Shown here: positions 1 through 6,696 of the stretch, one piece after another | How the letters are laid out: every line of letters starts with the position of its first letter | Numbering within the stretch: position 1 is the stretch's first letter | Origin: Mageeibacillus sp. UBA5770 | GTDB taxonomy: Bacteria > Bacillota_A > Clostridia > Saccharofermentanales > Saccharofermentanaceae | DNA: 24,789 bases | Direction: 5' to 3' | NCBI GenBank assembly: GCA_002418705.1 | Contig: DIEQ01000044.1 | Span: 11,505-36,293 of the forward strand | The notes under the pieces: model-generated | What the model saw: only the letters and a program-made list of their open reading frames with translations | The model's database searches: none | What the model was told of the DNA's origin: nothing | Made by a program: the position numbers and the translations under genes

Positions 1-474
1 ATAGATATGGTTGAAAAAGCGATGCCCGGCAGACTGCTGAATGTATATGCCCACACCGCCGGCGGAGGGAAATACCTGGCTGTCATGCAGTTCAAGAAGC
101 ACAGCAGCAGCGATGAAGGACGTCAAAGGCAGGCAGCACTCCTGGCATTTTCAGCATTTTCAGAACTGAAACATATAATACTTGTCGATGAGGATGTTGA
201 TCCATTTGATACCAGTGATGTGCTTTGGGCGCTGAACACGAGGTATCAGGGTGACCGTGACACTATATTTATCCCCGGAGTCAGGTGTCATCCGCTTGAT
301 CCGTCCGAAACACCTGAATACAGCCCTACGATATCGGAGAAGGGCGTGAGCTGCAAAACGATTTTTGACTGCACGGTCCCATATCACTTAAAAAAGCAGT
401 TTGTCCGTTCGCAGTTTATGGATGTGGATCCAACCAGATTTGCCCCGCAGCTGTTTGAAAATACAAAAAACTGA
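1..474 (+). CDS. ubiD: UbiD-family aromatic acid decarboxylase, C-terminal part (5' truncated by window)
   Basis: The reading frame is open from base 1 and ends at a TGA at 472-474, so about 157 C-terminal residues of a roughly 450-500 residue protein are present. The visible part carries UbiD-type segments: EDVDPFDTSDVLWAL, then TRYQGDRD, then a proline-rich stretch around HPLDPSETPEYSP. UbiD enzymes are cytoplasmic, use prenylated FMN and reversibly decarboxylate aromatic or unsaturated acids such as hydroxybenzoates and gallate. A UbiX-type flavin prenyltransferase starts 25 bases downstream and an LpdD-like gene follows, the usual arrangement of phenolic-acid decarboxylase operons in Firmicutes. 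The substrate cannot be read from this fragment because the N-terminal cofactor domain lies outside the window. Confidence 0.88.
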   Translation: MDMVEKAMPGRLLNVYAHTAGGGKYLAVMQFKKHSSSDEGRQRQAALLAFSAFSELKHIILVDEDVDPFDTSDVLWALNTRYQGDRDTIFIPGVRCHPLDPSETPEYSPTISEKGVSCKTIFDCTVPYHLKKQFVRSQFMDVDPTRFAPQLFENTKN

Positions 475-499
475 TGTAATTGAAAGTAAGGGTGGAAGC

Positions 500-1090
500 A
501 TGACAAAGAGAAGAATTGTTATCGGTGTGAGCGGGGCCAGCGGTGCGCCGCTGGCTGTCGAGCTGCTGGAAGCCCTTGCGCTGCAGGATGAAATTGAGAC
601 ACATCTGGTTATTACCCGAAGCGGTCAGCAGACGATTGAGTGGGAAACAAAAAAGACAGTGGAAGCTGTCTGCGATCTGGCCGATGTCATATATAATAAC
701 TCTGATATCGGAGCCTCGATTGCAAGCGGTTCCTTCAAAACAGCGGGGATGGTTGTTGTTCCCTGCAGTATGAAAACAGTCGCCGGTATTTCAACAGGAT
801 ACAGTGATAATCTTCTGCTTCGCGCGGCTGATGTTACCCTCAAGGAGCGCCGCAGGCTGGTCCTTGTAACAAGGGAATGTCCGCTCAGCACGATTCATCT
901 GAGGAATATGACATCGCTTTCTGAAATGGGTGCGATTATCATGCCTCCGGTGCTTACCTACTACAATGAACCTCAGACCATGCAGGATATGACCAGGCAT
1001 ATGGTAGGTAAAATGCTGGATATATTCGATCTGAGTTATCCGCATTTCTGTCGCTGGGGTACTCCCGGAAAGGGAAAAGGCCATGACTGA
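500..1090 (+). CDS. ubiX: UbiX-type flavin prenyltransferase
   Basis: A 196-residue protein starting MTKRRIVIGVSGASGAP. The N-terminal GVSGASGAP segment is the flavin-binding loop of UbiX/Pad1 proteins. The central ASGSFKTAGMVVVPCSMKT and the later RRLVLVTRECPLSTIHLRNM are also typical of the family. UbiX attaches a dimethylallyl group to FMN, making the prenylated FMN required by UbiD enzymes. The ATG at 500 is chosen because it has a GGTGGA-type ribosome site just upstream and begins right at the conserved domain; an in-frame ATG at 401 would overlap the decarboxylase gene by 74 bases. Its stop overlaps the next start by 8 bases, so translation of the two is probably coupled. Confidence 0.92.
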   Translation: MTKRRIVIGVSGASGAPLAVELLEALALQDEIETHLVITRSGQQTIEWETKKTVEAVCDLADVIYNNSDIGASIASGSFKTAGMVVVPCSMKTVAGISTGYSDNLLLRAADVTLKERRRLVLVTRECPLSTIHLRNMTSLSEMGAIIMPPVLTYYNEPQTMQDMTRHMVGKMLDIFDLSYPHFCRWGTPGKGKGHD

Positions 1091-1478
1091 GATGATTGTT
1101 GTAAGAGACGATCTATGCATTAAAGCGCGCGTACTTTGGGCAGGAACCGACTTGTGTGTCGTAGTCACGGGAGGAAGTGAGCCGCATATCGGTTCGGTCA
1201 GTGTTGCCGTGCCCCGCGAAAGCCTCAGGGCAAACGGTGAGACCAGTTCAACGGTATCGACATTTAATTATACAGCCCATATGGATGATGCAGTCGGCAA
1301 TCATTTTGCCCATAATCTGTCAGCAGCCCTTTACTGCAGGGTCGTTGTAACGTGCGGTATACATGTCGATCATACAGACAGTGAGACTATTAAGATGATT
1401 AATGAAATGTCAGCCCTTCTTCTTGGCAAGCTTATCAAAAAGGTATGTTCGGAAAAACAAATTGGGCAGCAGCGGTAA
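1083..1478 (+). CDS. lpdD: LpdD-like prenylated-flavin chaperone / decarboxylase accessory protein
   Basis: A 131-residue protein whose start overlaps the end of ubiX by 8 bases. It has an alternating beta-rich N-terminal half containing VVVTGGSEPHIGSVSVAVPR, then a His-rich stretch (HMDDAVGNHFAHNLSAALY) and a C-terminal helix. This matches what I know of the small LpdD-like family encoded with ubiX/ubiD in Lactobacillus-type gallate decarboxylase operons, where a role in prenylated-flavin handling is proposed. The family call rests on residue pattern plus position behind ubiD-ubiX rather than on a catalytic motif. It is the last gene of the operon; a hairpin follows at 1505-1539. Confidence 0.7.
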   Translation: MTEMIVVRDDLCIKARVLWAGTDLCVVVTGGSEPHIGSVSVAVPRESLRANGETSSTVSTFNYTAHMDDAVGNHFAHNLSAALYCRVVVTCGIHVDHTDSETIKMINEMSALLLGKLIKKVCSEKQIGQQR

Positions 1479-1504
1479 GCCCCTTACCCGTGGAATAATA
1501 TGAA

Positions 1505-1539
1505 AAGGAGTGTGAATCCATAACGGACCCGCACTCCTT
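1505..1539. terminator. Hairpin terminator between convergent genes
   Basis: AAGGAGTGTG at 1505-1514 pairs with CGCACTCCTT at 1530-1539, a 10-bp stem with one wobble. On the minus strand it is followed by TTTTCATATTATT, so it is best placed to end L25/Ctc transcription. On the plus strand the tail is only AATTATAT, a weaker signal for the decarboxylase operon. Confidence 0.65.
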
Positions 1540-1563
1540 AATTATATGAACCGATCCTTATTT

Positions 1564-2163
1564 TTACTTTACAGGAAGGGCTTCAACGTCAGGCTTTTCA
1601 GCTTCCGGTTCTTCATCAAACTTTCCTTTGACATTGCGGATTACAGCATAGATTTCCTGTTCAGAATCATGTCTGACAATCCCCTCAGGCAACACAAAGT
1701 CGTTCGCAGTTATCGTATCCCCCAATTCCTTTGAAGAAACATCGATGCTGACCGAATCAGGCATAAGTGCTGTTCTGCCGGTTACGTCAATCTCAGACTT
1801 CAGAACATGGACCTGAAGCTGTCTGTGTTCGAGCTCATCACGTCCGTGGAAAGAGAGGGGAAGCTGCATTTTAACTTCCTGATCTGCAGATACCAGCTGA
1901 ATTGCTACATGGATGACATTTCTGTCCATGGGGCGCCTCTGAACTTCCTTGATGAAGCCAAATTTCTTATCTCCGTCCATTTCAACCCAGATTTTTGCGT
2001 TGGAGCCATGTTTGCTGAGGATCTTATTCAACACAGCTGTCTCAAACTGCACGGAAGTGGATTCTGTGCCGGGGCCGTTCAGAACTCCCGGGATAAAGCC
2101 TGCATCCCTGACTTTTTTGGGATTATCCGTTCTTGCCATTGTTTTTAATACTGTTTCTTCCAT
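1564..2163 (-). CDS. ctc: 50S ribosomal protein L25 / general stress protein Ctc
   Basis: A 199-residue protein of the L25/TL5/CTC family. The N-terminal 5S-rRNA-binding domain (about residues 1-95) shows the pattern ARTDNPKKVRDAGFIPGVL. The longer TL5-type C-terminal beta domain (about 100-185) contains VDVTGRTALMPDSVSIDVSS-like spacing and LPEGIV. A short acidic tail (EEPEAEKPDVEALPVK) ends the protein. It binds 5S rRNA in the large ribosomal subunit; in Bacillus the equivalent is a stress-induced protein. The ATG at 2163 has a GAAGGAG ribosome site 8 bases upstream. The gene is monocistronic, between its own extended -10 promoter and the 1505-1539 terminator. Confidence 0.9.
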   Translation of the reverse strand: MEETVLKTMARTDNPKKVRDAGFIPGVLNGPGTESTSVQFETAVLNKILSKHGSNAKIWVEMDGDKKFGFIKEVQRRPMDRNVIHVAIQLVSADQEVKMQLPLSFHGRDELEHRQLQVHVLKSEIDVTGRTALMPDSVSIDVSSKELGDTITANDFVLPEGIVRHDSEQEIYAVIRNVKGKFDEEPEAEKPDVEALPVK

Positions 2164-2251
2164 AATAAACTCCTTCGGCTTCTCGCCTGAATCGATAAAG
2201 CATCATAAAATAAATGTCTTAGAATGCGCTGATACACAGTCTTAGACATCT

Positions 2252-2257
2252 ATTATA
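2252..2257 (-). promoter_or_regulatory. Extended -10 promoter for L25/Ctc
   Basis: On the minus strand TGATATAAT gives a perfect TATAAT with an upstream TG extension, about 90 bases before the ctc start. No good -35 hexamer is seen. Two copies of GTCTTAGA (2216-2223 and 2239-2246 on the plus strand, 23 bases apart) lie just downstream, near the expected transcription start. Confidence 0.5.
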
Positions 2258-2321
2258 TCACTTTGAAAGACAATTAGTCGAATAATTGTTCGGATTTGTG
2301 GCTGCGATGTCTGTAATGAGG

Positions 2322-2942
2322 CTAATAAGCGTCCGTGGCGACTTGAACAGCGATAACAAAGGCATCCCACTTTGACTGCGTATAACTTGCGTGCTGTAAT
2401 GTGTATCCCGCATCGGTCAGACTGCCGATTGTATTTGCATCGCCGTCGATAATTTTCTGAGCGATTATGGCTGCTCCTGCAAAATTCGAAGCGAGCATAT
2501 CGGCAGCATTTGAGTTGCTTGACAGCGCTAAATAGAAAGAAATGTTCTCTTCAATATCTTCTTGAGAAAGCGCTGAGCTCTCAACCCAATCCAATACACT
2601 TCCCGCGGCAGCAGCCTGCTTGAGTGAGGAACCGGCCGTTCCTTCCTCTAAGTAGGTTATGACTCCGAGAATAGCAAACAATTCCGCATCCTGCGTATAA
2701 AGTTTCGTTGTCTCAGCCGTGGTCCCGGCAGGTACCGTCGTTTGTACAGCCGATGTGGCTGAAGATGAAGCAGCCGTTGTCGAAGGTTTTGTATCTTCGC
2801 TGGTTTCGGGGGAGGATGATGCAGGCGTTATGGATGAGGCCGTTGTTTCAGGTATGGCTGTGGTTTTAATACTGGAATCACAAGATGCAGTCATGCATAA
2901 TGTTAAAATTACGGTAAAAATGATGATTAACTTAATTTTCAT
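2322..2942 (-). CDS. Small lipoprotein of unknown function
   Basis: A 206-residue secreted protein. The N-terminus MKIKLIIIFTVILTLC followed by MTASC is a lipoprotein signal peptide with a lipobox-like cysteine at about residue 21. A Ser/Thr/Pro/Ala-rich linker (about 25-75) leads to a largely helical C-terminal domain rich in Ala and Ser (about 80-206). I do not recognise the C-terminal domain. The ATG at 2942 is chosen over a longer frame because it starts the signal peptide and has GGAAGG upstream; the longer version would run inside the radical SAM gene. The start overlaps the radical SAM stop by 11 bases, so it is probably translationally coupled and the last gene of that operon. It should be anchored on the outer face of the membrane. 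Confidence 0.8.
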   Translation of the reverse strand: MKIKLIIIFTVILTLCMTASCDSSIKTTAIPETTASSITPASSSPETSEDTKPSTTAASSSATSAVQTTVPAGTTAETTKLYTQDAELFAILGVITYLEEGTAGSSLKQAAAAGSVLDWVESSALSQEDIEENISFYLALSSNSNAADMLASNFAGAAIIAQKIIDGDANTIGSLTDAGYTLQHASYTQSKWDAFVIAVQVATDAY

Positions 2943-4236
2943 ATTTGTCTGCCTTCCAGTCACTTTTTTCAGTATCACCGGCAAGTCGCTTGCGGAGAGA
3001 GAGAACCTTCTGAAGCGCATGATATCTTCTGATCTCGCCGGATGTGTATGCTTTACTTCTTGTTTTTGTATATTCCGCCCATTCCTGCGCAATCGGCTGC
3101 ACTTTATCTGCAAAAGCGCGGGCTGTCTCGGGACTTGCCATATGGGTTGACGCTGCACCGTTCGCTTCGACCAGATTTGTGATTGCTTCCGGAACATCCA
3201 TCATGGGGCAGGGAAGGAGAGGATTTGGGGAAAATGGCTGTGCCTTCCTGAATGCCCTGAAAAATTGGGACTGCATAGCTTCCTGTAAGGTCATATTGTG
3301 AATATTGGCATCTGAATAATGACAGAAAGCGCAGGGTTCCACATCCCCGTTGGCTGTTATGTGGATATAGCCGCTTCCGGCTCCCACACAGCCATAGGCT
3401 TTGTGTCCATTGTTAAAAAGATCAATGATTGTAAAGTCATGGCGGCTGCTATATTCGTTGATGCGGTTTCTTGTATATTCACGGGCTTCAGCATCAAGGC
3501 AGAGGGAAAGATCAGCATGGTTGCCAATCGGCCGATAACCGAAAGCCCAACCGAACCAGGCACCTTGTGCACGCAGAAAATCCAGGAATTCATCGCTGGT
3601 TACCGTCTTATAGTTCTTGCTGTGATAACAGAGTGAAAATCCAAATCCGATATCATGCTTTTTGAGAAGCTGCATTGCAGTCAGGACTTTATCATATGTC
3701 CCTTCGCCGCGCCGGAAATCAGTATCTTTCCTGAACCCCTCAATACTGACAAAGACACTAACATTTCCCAGCTCCTTCATGCGAAGTACAAAGGGTTCGT
3801 CGATCAGGGTTCCGTTGGTGAAAATGCCGAAATACAGCTTGTTGTGCTTTTCTGCAAGTTTTAAAATGTCGTCCTTTCTGATCATCGGTTCGCCGCCGGT
3901 CATCAGAATATCCATAGTACCGAGCTGTCGGGCTTCAACCATCAGTGAGTCAAGCTTCTCGAACGACAACTGTTGTCTGCTGTCATAATCATCAGCCCAG
4001 CAGCCGGTGCATCGAAGATTGCATGCATTCGTCGGGTCAATAAGGATGTCCCTTGGAATGCCGCATTTGTAACGGTACGAATTAGATATCTCTTTGAAAG
4101 CGCGGAACCGCGCGATGGATATAAATGACCAGATATTTTTGGCAGCAAAAAAGCGGCTGCAGCGATATACATAATCTTTATGATGGGGAAATGGAGGGAT
4201 TCTTTTTCTTTCCCCGTCTATTGTCAGGTATCTCAT
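2932..4236 (-). CDS. Radical SAM protein with SPASM-like C-terminal cysteines
   Basis: A 434-residue protein. The radical SAM cluster motif CX3CX2C is C72-N-L-R-C76-T-G-C79, preceded by ILIDPTNA and followed by WADDYD. The SAM-binding GGEP motif (MTGGEPM) follows. The C-terminal third has further cysteines (YGCVGAGSGY, EPCAFCHY, LLPCPM) in SPASM-like spacing, which in this superfamily bind auxiliary iron-sulfur clusters. It is a cytoplasmic SAM-dependent radical enzyme; the substrate is not evident. About 60 residues before the cluster motif are rich in basic and aromatic residues. The start overlaps the upstream zinc-ribbon gene by one base (TAATG) and the end overlaps the lipoprotein gene. 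No small Cys- or Gly-rich peptide precursor is seen nearby, so a RiPP-maturase role has no direct support. Confidence 0.88.
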   Translation of the reverse strand: MRYLTIDGERKRIPPFPHHKDYVYRCSRFFAAKNIWSFISIARFRAFKEISNSYRYKCGIPRDILIDPTNACNLRCTGCWADDYDSRQQLSFEKLDSLMVEARQLGTMDILMTGGEPMIRKDDILKLAEKHNKLYFGIFTNGTLIDEPFVLRMKELGNVSVFVSIEGFRKDTDFRRGEGTYDKVLTAMQLLKKHDIGFGFSLCYHSKNYKTVTSDEFLDFLRAQGAWFGWAFGYRPIGNHADLSLCLDAEAREYTRNRINEYSSRHDFTIIDLFNNGHKAYGCVGAGSGYIHITANGDVEPCAFCHYSDANIHNMTLQEAMQSQFFRAFRKAQPFSPNPLLPCPMMDVPEAITNLVEANGAASTHMASPETARAFADKVQPIAQEWAEYTKTRSKAYTSGEIRRYHALQKVLSLRKRLAGDTEKSDWKADKYEN

Positions 4237-5171
4237 TAAGACCCTTTCTCCGTGACGGCAGCAGTCTGCGGAATCAGCGCACTAATTTCAAAGTTCCCGT
4301 CATCGTTGACTTCAAGAGAATGGATAACGAGACCGGGTATCGACGTATAGAGTGCTTCAAAATAAAAGGCGTTCTCATCAAGCATATCCTCTGAAACAGG
4401 TGATACAAGGCCCGTTTTGAGTTCTTCAGTGTTAAGTGTCAGCTGATTTTCGGATATTGATATACCTCCGACGGCATACAAATTGAGTTTGTCCGGCGTA
4501 GCAATCGGGATCATATCTTTTAAATCAGGATACAATTCGTTGAGTGCTTTAGCCAAAAGCAGGGTTCCCGAGGCTTCAACGGTTCCATCCTTCAAAATAT
4601 TAATTTGTTGGCCTTCAAACCAGTAGAATCCGGGCGCAACTTCGTTGAGAAACGCAGTTGCCTCCGCAGGTGTCAGTTCAAAATTCTTTTCCTGATAATC
4701 GGAAAACTCCCAGTCATAATCGGTTATTGACAGCTTCGTTCCGGCTTTTTTCAGGTCAATGGTATATTCTCGAAGTTCCTCATCCGTCATCCCATTAAAG
4801 GTTGTCTTGGTTCCGATTTTTTCTATGGCACTTTGATAGTCTTTTTCCGTATAGCTGACGCCGAGATCCTTTGGTCCTAACAGACCGAATAAGGACGCTG
4901 CCAAAAAGCCAATACCTACAAGAATAACAATAAAAATTCCCAGCACGACAAAACATCCGACGTGCTTCTTTTTCTTTTTTGACGGAGCCTGCTGAATATT
5001 TGCCGGTTGCGTCGCACCTACTGTCTGTAACGGTGCTGAAGGTGGGACAACTGGTTGAACAACGGTCTGAACAACGGGTGCTGAGGTGTCGGGAGTGACG
5101 GTTTTGGTTCCGCAATTCGAGCAAAAGGTAGAATCGTCCGGTAATGTCTGACCGCAATTTCTGCAAAACAT
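4236..5171 (-). CDS. Zinc-ribbon membrane-anchored protein
   Basis: A 311-residue protein. It starts MFCRNCGQTLPDDSTFCSNC, a two-CxxC zinc ribbon at residues 3-20. A Pro/Val/Thr-rich linker follows, then a basic stop-transfer run (SKKKKKH, about 75-81) and one membrane helix (about 82-105). An extracytoplasmic domain of about 200 residues has no recognised family. Clostridia encode many such proteins, with the ribbon inside and the C-terminal domain outside; the function is unknown. The ATG at 5171 is chosen because of a strong AGGAGG ribosome site ten bases upstream; an earlier ATG at 5216 lacks one. It is the first gene of an operon with the radical SAM protein (one-base overlap) and the lipoprotein. 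Confidence 0.85.
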   Translation of the reverse strand: MFCRNCGQTLPDDSTFCSNCGTKTVTPDTSAPVVQTVVQPVVPPSAPLQTVGATQPANIQQAPSKKKKKHVGCFVVLGIFIVILVGIGFLAASLFGLLGPKDLGVSYTEKDYQSAIEKIGTKTTFNGMTDEELREYTIDLKKAGTKLSITDYDWEFSDYQEKNFELTPAEATAFLNEVAPGFYWFEGQQINILKDGTVEASGTLLLAKALNELYPDLKDMIPIATPDKLNLYAVGGISISENQLTLNTEELKTGLVSPVSEDMLDENAFYFEALYTSIPGLVIHSLEVNDDGNFEISALIPQTAAVTEKGS

Positions 5172-5231
5172 ACTGATATCCTCCTGTTTACAGGTGAGTG
5201 AAAAGGATACGTTCAAAATATATTTGCCATC

Positions 5232-5237
5232 ATTATA
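5232..5237 (-). promoter_or_regulatory. Extended -10 promoter of the zinc-ribbon/radical SAM/lipoprotein operon
   Basis: On the minus strand TGCTATAAT supplies a perfect -10 with TG extension, about 60 bases before the start at 5171. No clear -35 is seen. This suggests the operon is transcribed separately from the diguanylate cyclase gene upstream. Confidence 0.5.
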
Positions 5238-5270
5238 GCAAAATTCTCGTGCAAACAGGCTGCTGCGTTT

Positions 5271-6446
5271 TCATGCGACGAATATCTTCTCCCCGCTTTC
5301 CGGATCATAGGCGTAAATGCAGTTTTTGCCGGCCCTCTTTGCTGTGTAAAGTGCTTTATCTGTAAGGGAATATATGTCGATCAGGCTGACCGAGCGGGTC
5401 GCAGGTTTGAAGAAAAGACCCATGCTGACAGTGACAAATTGCCCGGTTTCTGATACCGAGTTATGAACTTTTATATCCCGGATCCGGTTAATAAGCCCTT
5501 CGGCTGTTTTTTTACACTCTTCATAATCATCGGTTTTCCATAGACAGAAGAATTCTTCGCCTCCGAAACGACCGATCTCCATTGCGTTCTCCTTTGCATA
5601 ACCGGCAAGCAGTTTGCCGAGTTTCCGAAGGAGGTCGTCGCCCTGCGGATGTCCGTAAAAATCGTTATAGCCCTTAAATTCGTCTATGTCTATAATCATA
5701 CTGCATAATCCGCTTGTCTCGTCTGCTTCTGTGAGATACAAATTCAACGTATCCATAATGTGCCTTCGATTTGGAAGGCTGGTCAGGGAATCGGTTATAC
5801 TTTGCCGGTACATCTGATTAGCGAGATCTTTCATTTTGTGCTGTGAAATAAGGTCGCTTATCTTGATTCGCGTAACATTCCAGCTTACGAAAGCACCGAC
5901 GACGACAGCGGAACTTCCGTTTACAAGATCATACCTGTATACCAGATGATCTTTTACCAGGCATGTGCTGACAACAAATACAGTAAAGCAAGTCATCGTT
6001 GTAACCAGATTTTGGGCAGGCGAGACGACAAAAAGGAGAGGGACACAGATAATAAAGCCAATAAAAGACGAGGCAGCCATTGTCTTGTTGGTGAAAACAC
6101 CAATGTATATTCCGAAAATCAGAATCGTCAGGGAAAAAATGAGGATGGCTGTCGTAATAGCGGCATGTGACTTCTGATCAGAATCTTTTCTTTGCCGATG
6201 CACATGAAAGGCGTACAAAGTCAGCAGAATGCTGATAAGAGCAACGACGATCGATACAATTGATTTTTGCAATTTGCGCTCGACAAACAATGGAAAAACA
6301 AGAGTGAGAATCAGAAGAACAGAGGCGATTGTTCCTATGATCATCAGCATATTCAGGTTGTGCGTGTCTATTTGAGGCTGAATGAGTTTGATTTCATCAG
6401 GCGGAAGATTACAATATTCCCATTTCGCAAAATATTTCTTCAGCAT
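5271..6446 (-). CDS. Membrane-bound GGDEF diguanylate cyclase
   Basis: A 391-residue protein with a short N-terminal cytoplasmic stretch, about six membrane helices (roughly 32-51, 62-80, 96-118, 122-140, 146-163, 176-190), a helical linker and a C-terminal GGDEF domain (about 215-385). The domain has the usual opener DSLTSLPNRR, the metal-binding IDIDEFKGYND segment and an intact active-site GGEEF at 295-299, so it should make cyclic di-GMP from GTP. The RxxD product-inhibition site expected five residues before GGEEF is replaced by ENAM, so feedback inhibition is probably absent. No known sensor domain is recognised in the membrane part. The start at 6446 has TGAGGA upstream. It is divergent from the sensor kinase gene. 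Confidence 0.92.
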   Translation of the reverse strand: MLKKYFAKWEYCNLPPDEIKLIQPQIDTHNLNMLMIIGTIASVLLILTLVFPLFVERKLQKSIVSIVVALISILLTLYAFHVHRQRKDSDQKSHAAITTAILIFSLTILIFGIYIGVFTNKTMAASSFIGFIICVPLLFVVSPAQNLVTTMTCFTVFVVSTCLVKDHLVYRYDLVNGSSAVVVGAFVSWNVTRIKISDLISQHKMKDLANQMYRQSITDSLTSLPNRRHIMDTLNLYLTEADETSGLCSMIIDIDEFKGYNDFYGHPQGDDLLRKLGKLLAGYAKENAMEIGRFGGEEFFCLWKTDDYEECKKTAEGLINRIRDIKVHNSVSETGQFVTVSMGLFFKPATRSVSLIDIYSLTDKALYTAKRAGKNCIYAYDPESGEKIFVA

Positions 6447-6696
6447 ACCGATAAATCCTCACATTTGAATTATTCAGGATTCATAGTAATTAGGTGTCAT
6501 ATAATAATTATATAGTAAAAAATATACTCCCGACAGAATAATACTTTGCCGCGTGTTAAATTTTTGTAACCGAATTATGCAGGAGTGTACAGCGCCGAAT
6601 AATTCTGTTGTCAGATCCTTTTGAATCTGACATGATAAAGGTACCGGAAAATAATGACAGACCGGATACTAAGGCTGGGGAAGTTCAGAGGGCGTA
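6447..6696. other. Divergent intergenic region between diguanylate cyclase and sensor kinase
   Basis: 250 bases without a gene, AT-rich near the cyclase side, where TATAAT-like sequences are frequent (for example around 6505-6515 on the minus strand). It must carry promoters in both directions, but I cannot assign a confident -35/-10 pair. It contains the inverted repeat at 6609-6632. Confidence 0.5.
6609..6632. repeat. Inverted repeat upstream of the sensor kinase
   Basis: TGTCAGAT (6609-6616) and ATCTGACA (6625-6632) are perfect 8-base arms around an 8-base spacer, ending 64 bases before the kinase start. No T-run follows, so it is more like an operator or an mRNA leader hairpin than a terminator. 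Confidence 0.5.

Noticed and set aside
2719..3150. 143-residue plus-strand frame opposite the lipoprotein and radical SAM genes
   Set aside because: It is a shadow of two well-supported minus-strand genes; no ribosome site or family resemblance.
3562..3575. A further GTGCAC inside the radical SAM gene
   Set aside because: It lies in coding sequence without GG before it or paired flanks, so it is a chance occurrence of a 6-base palindrome.
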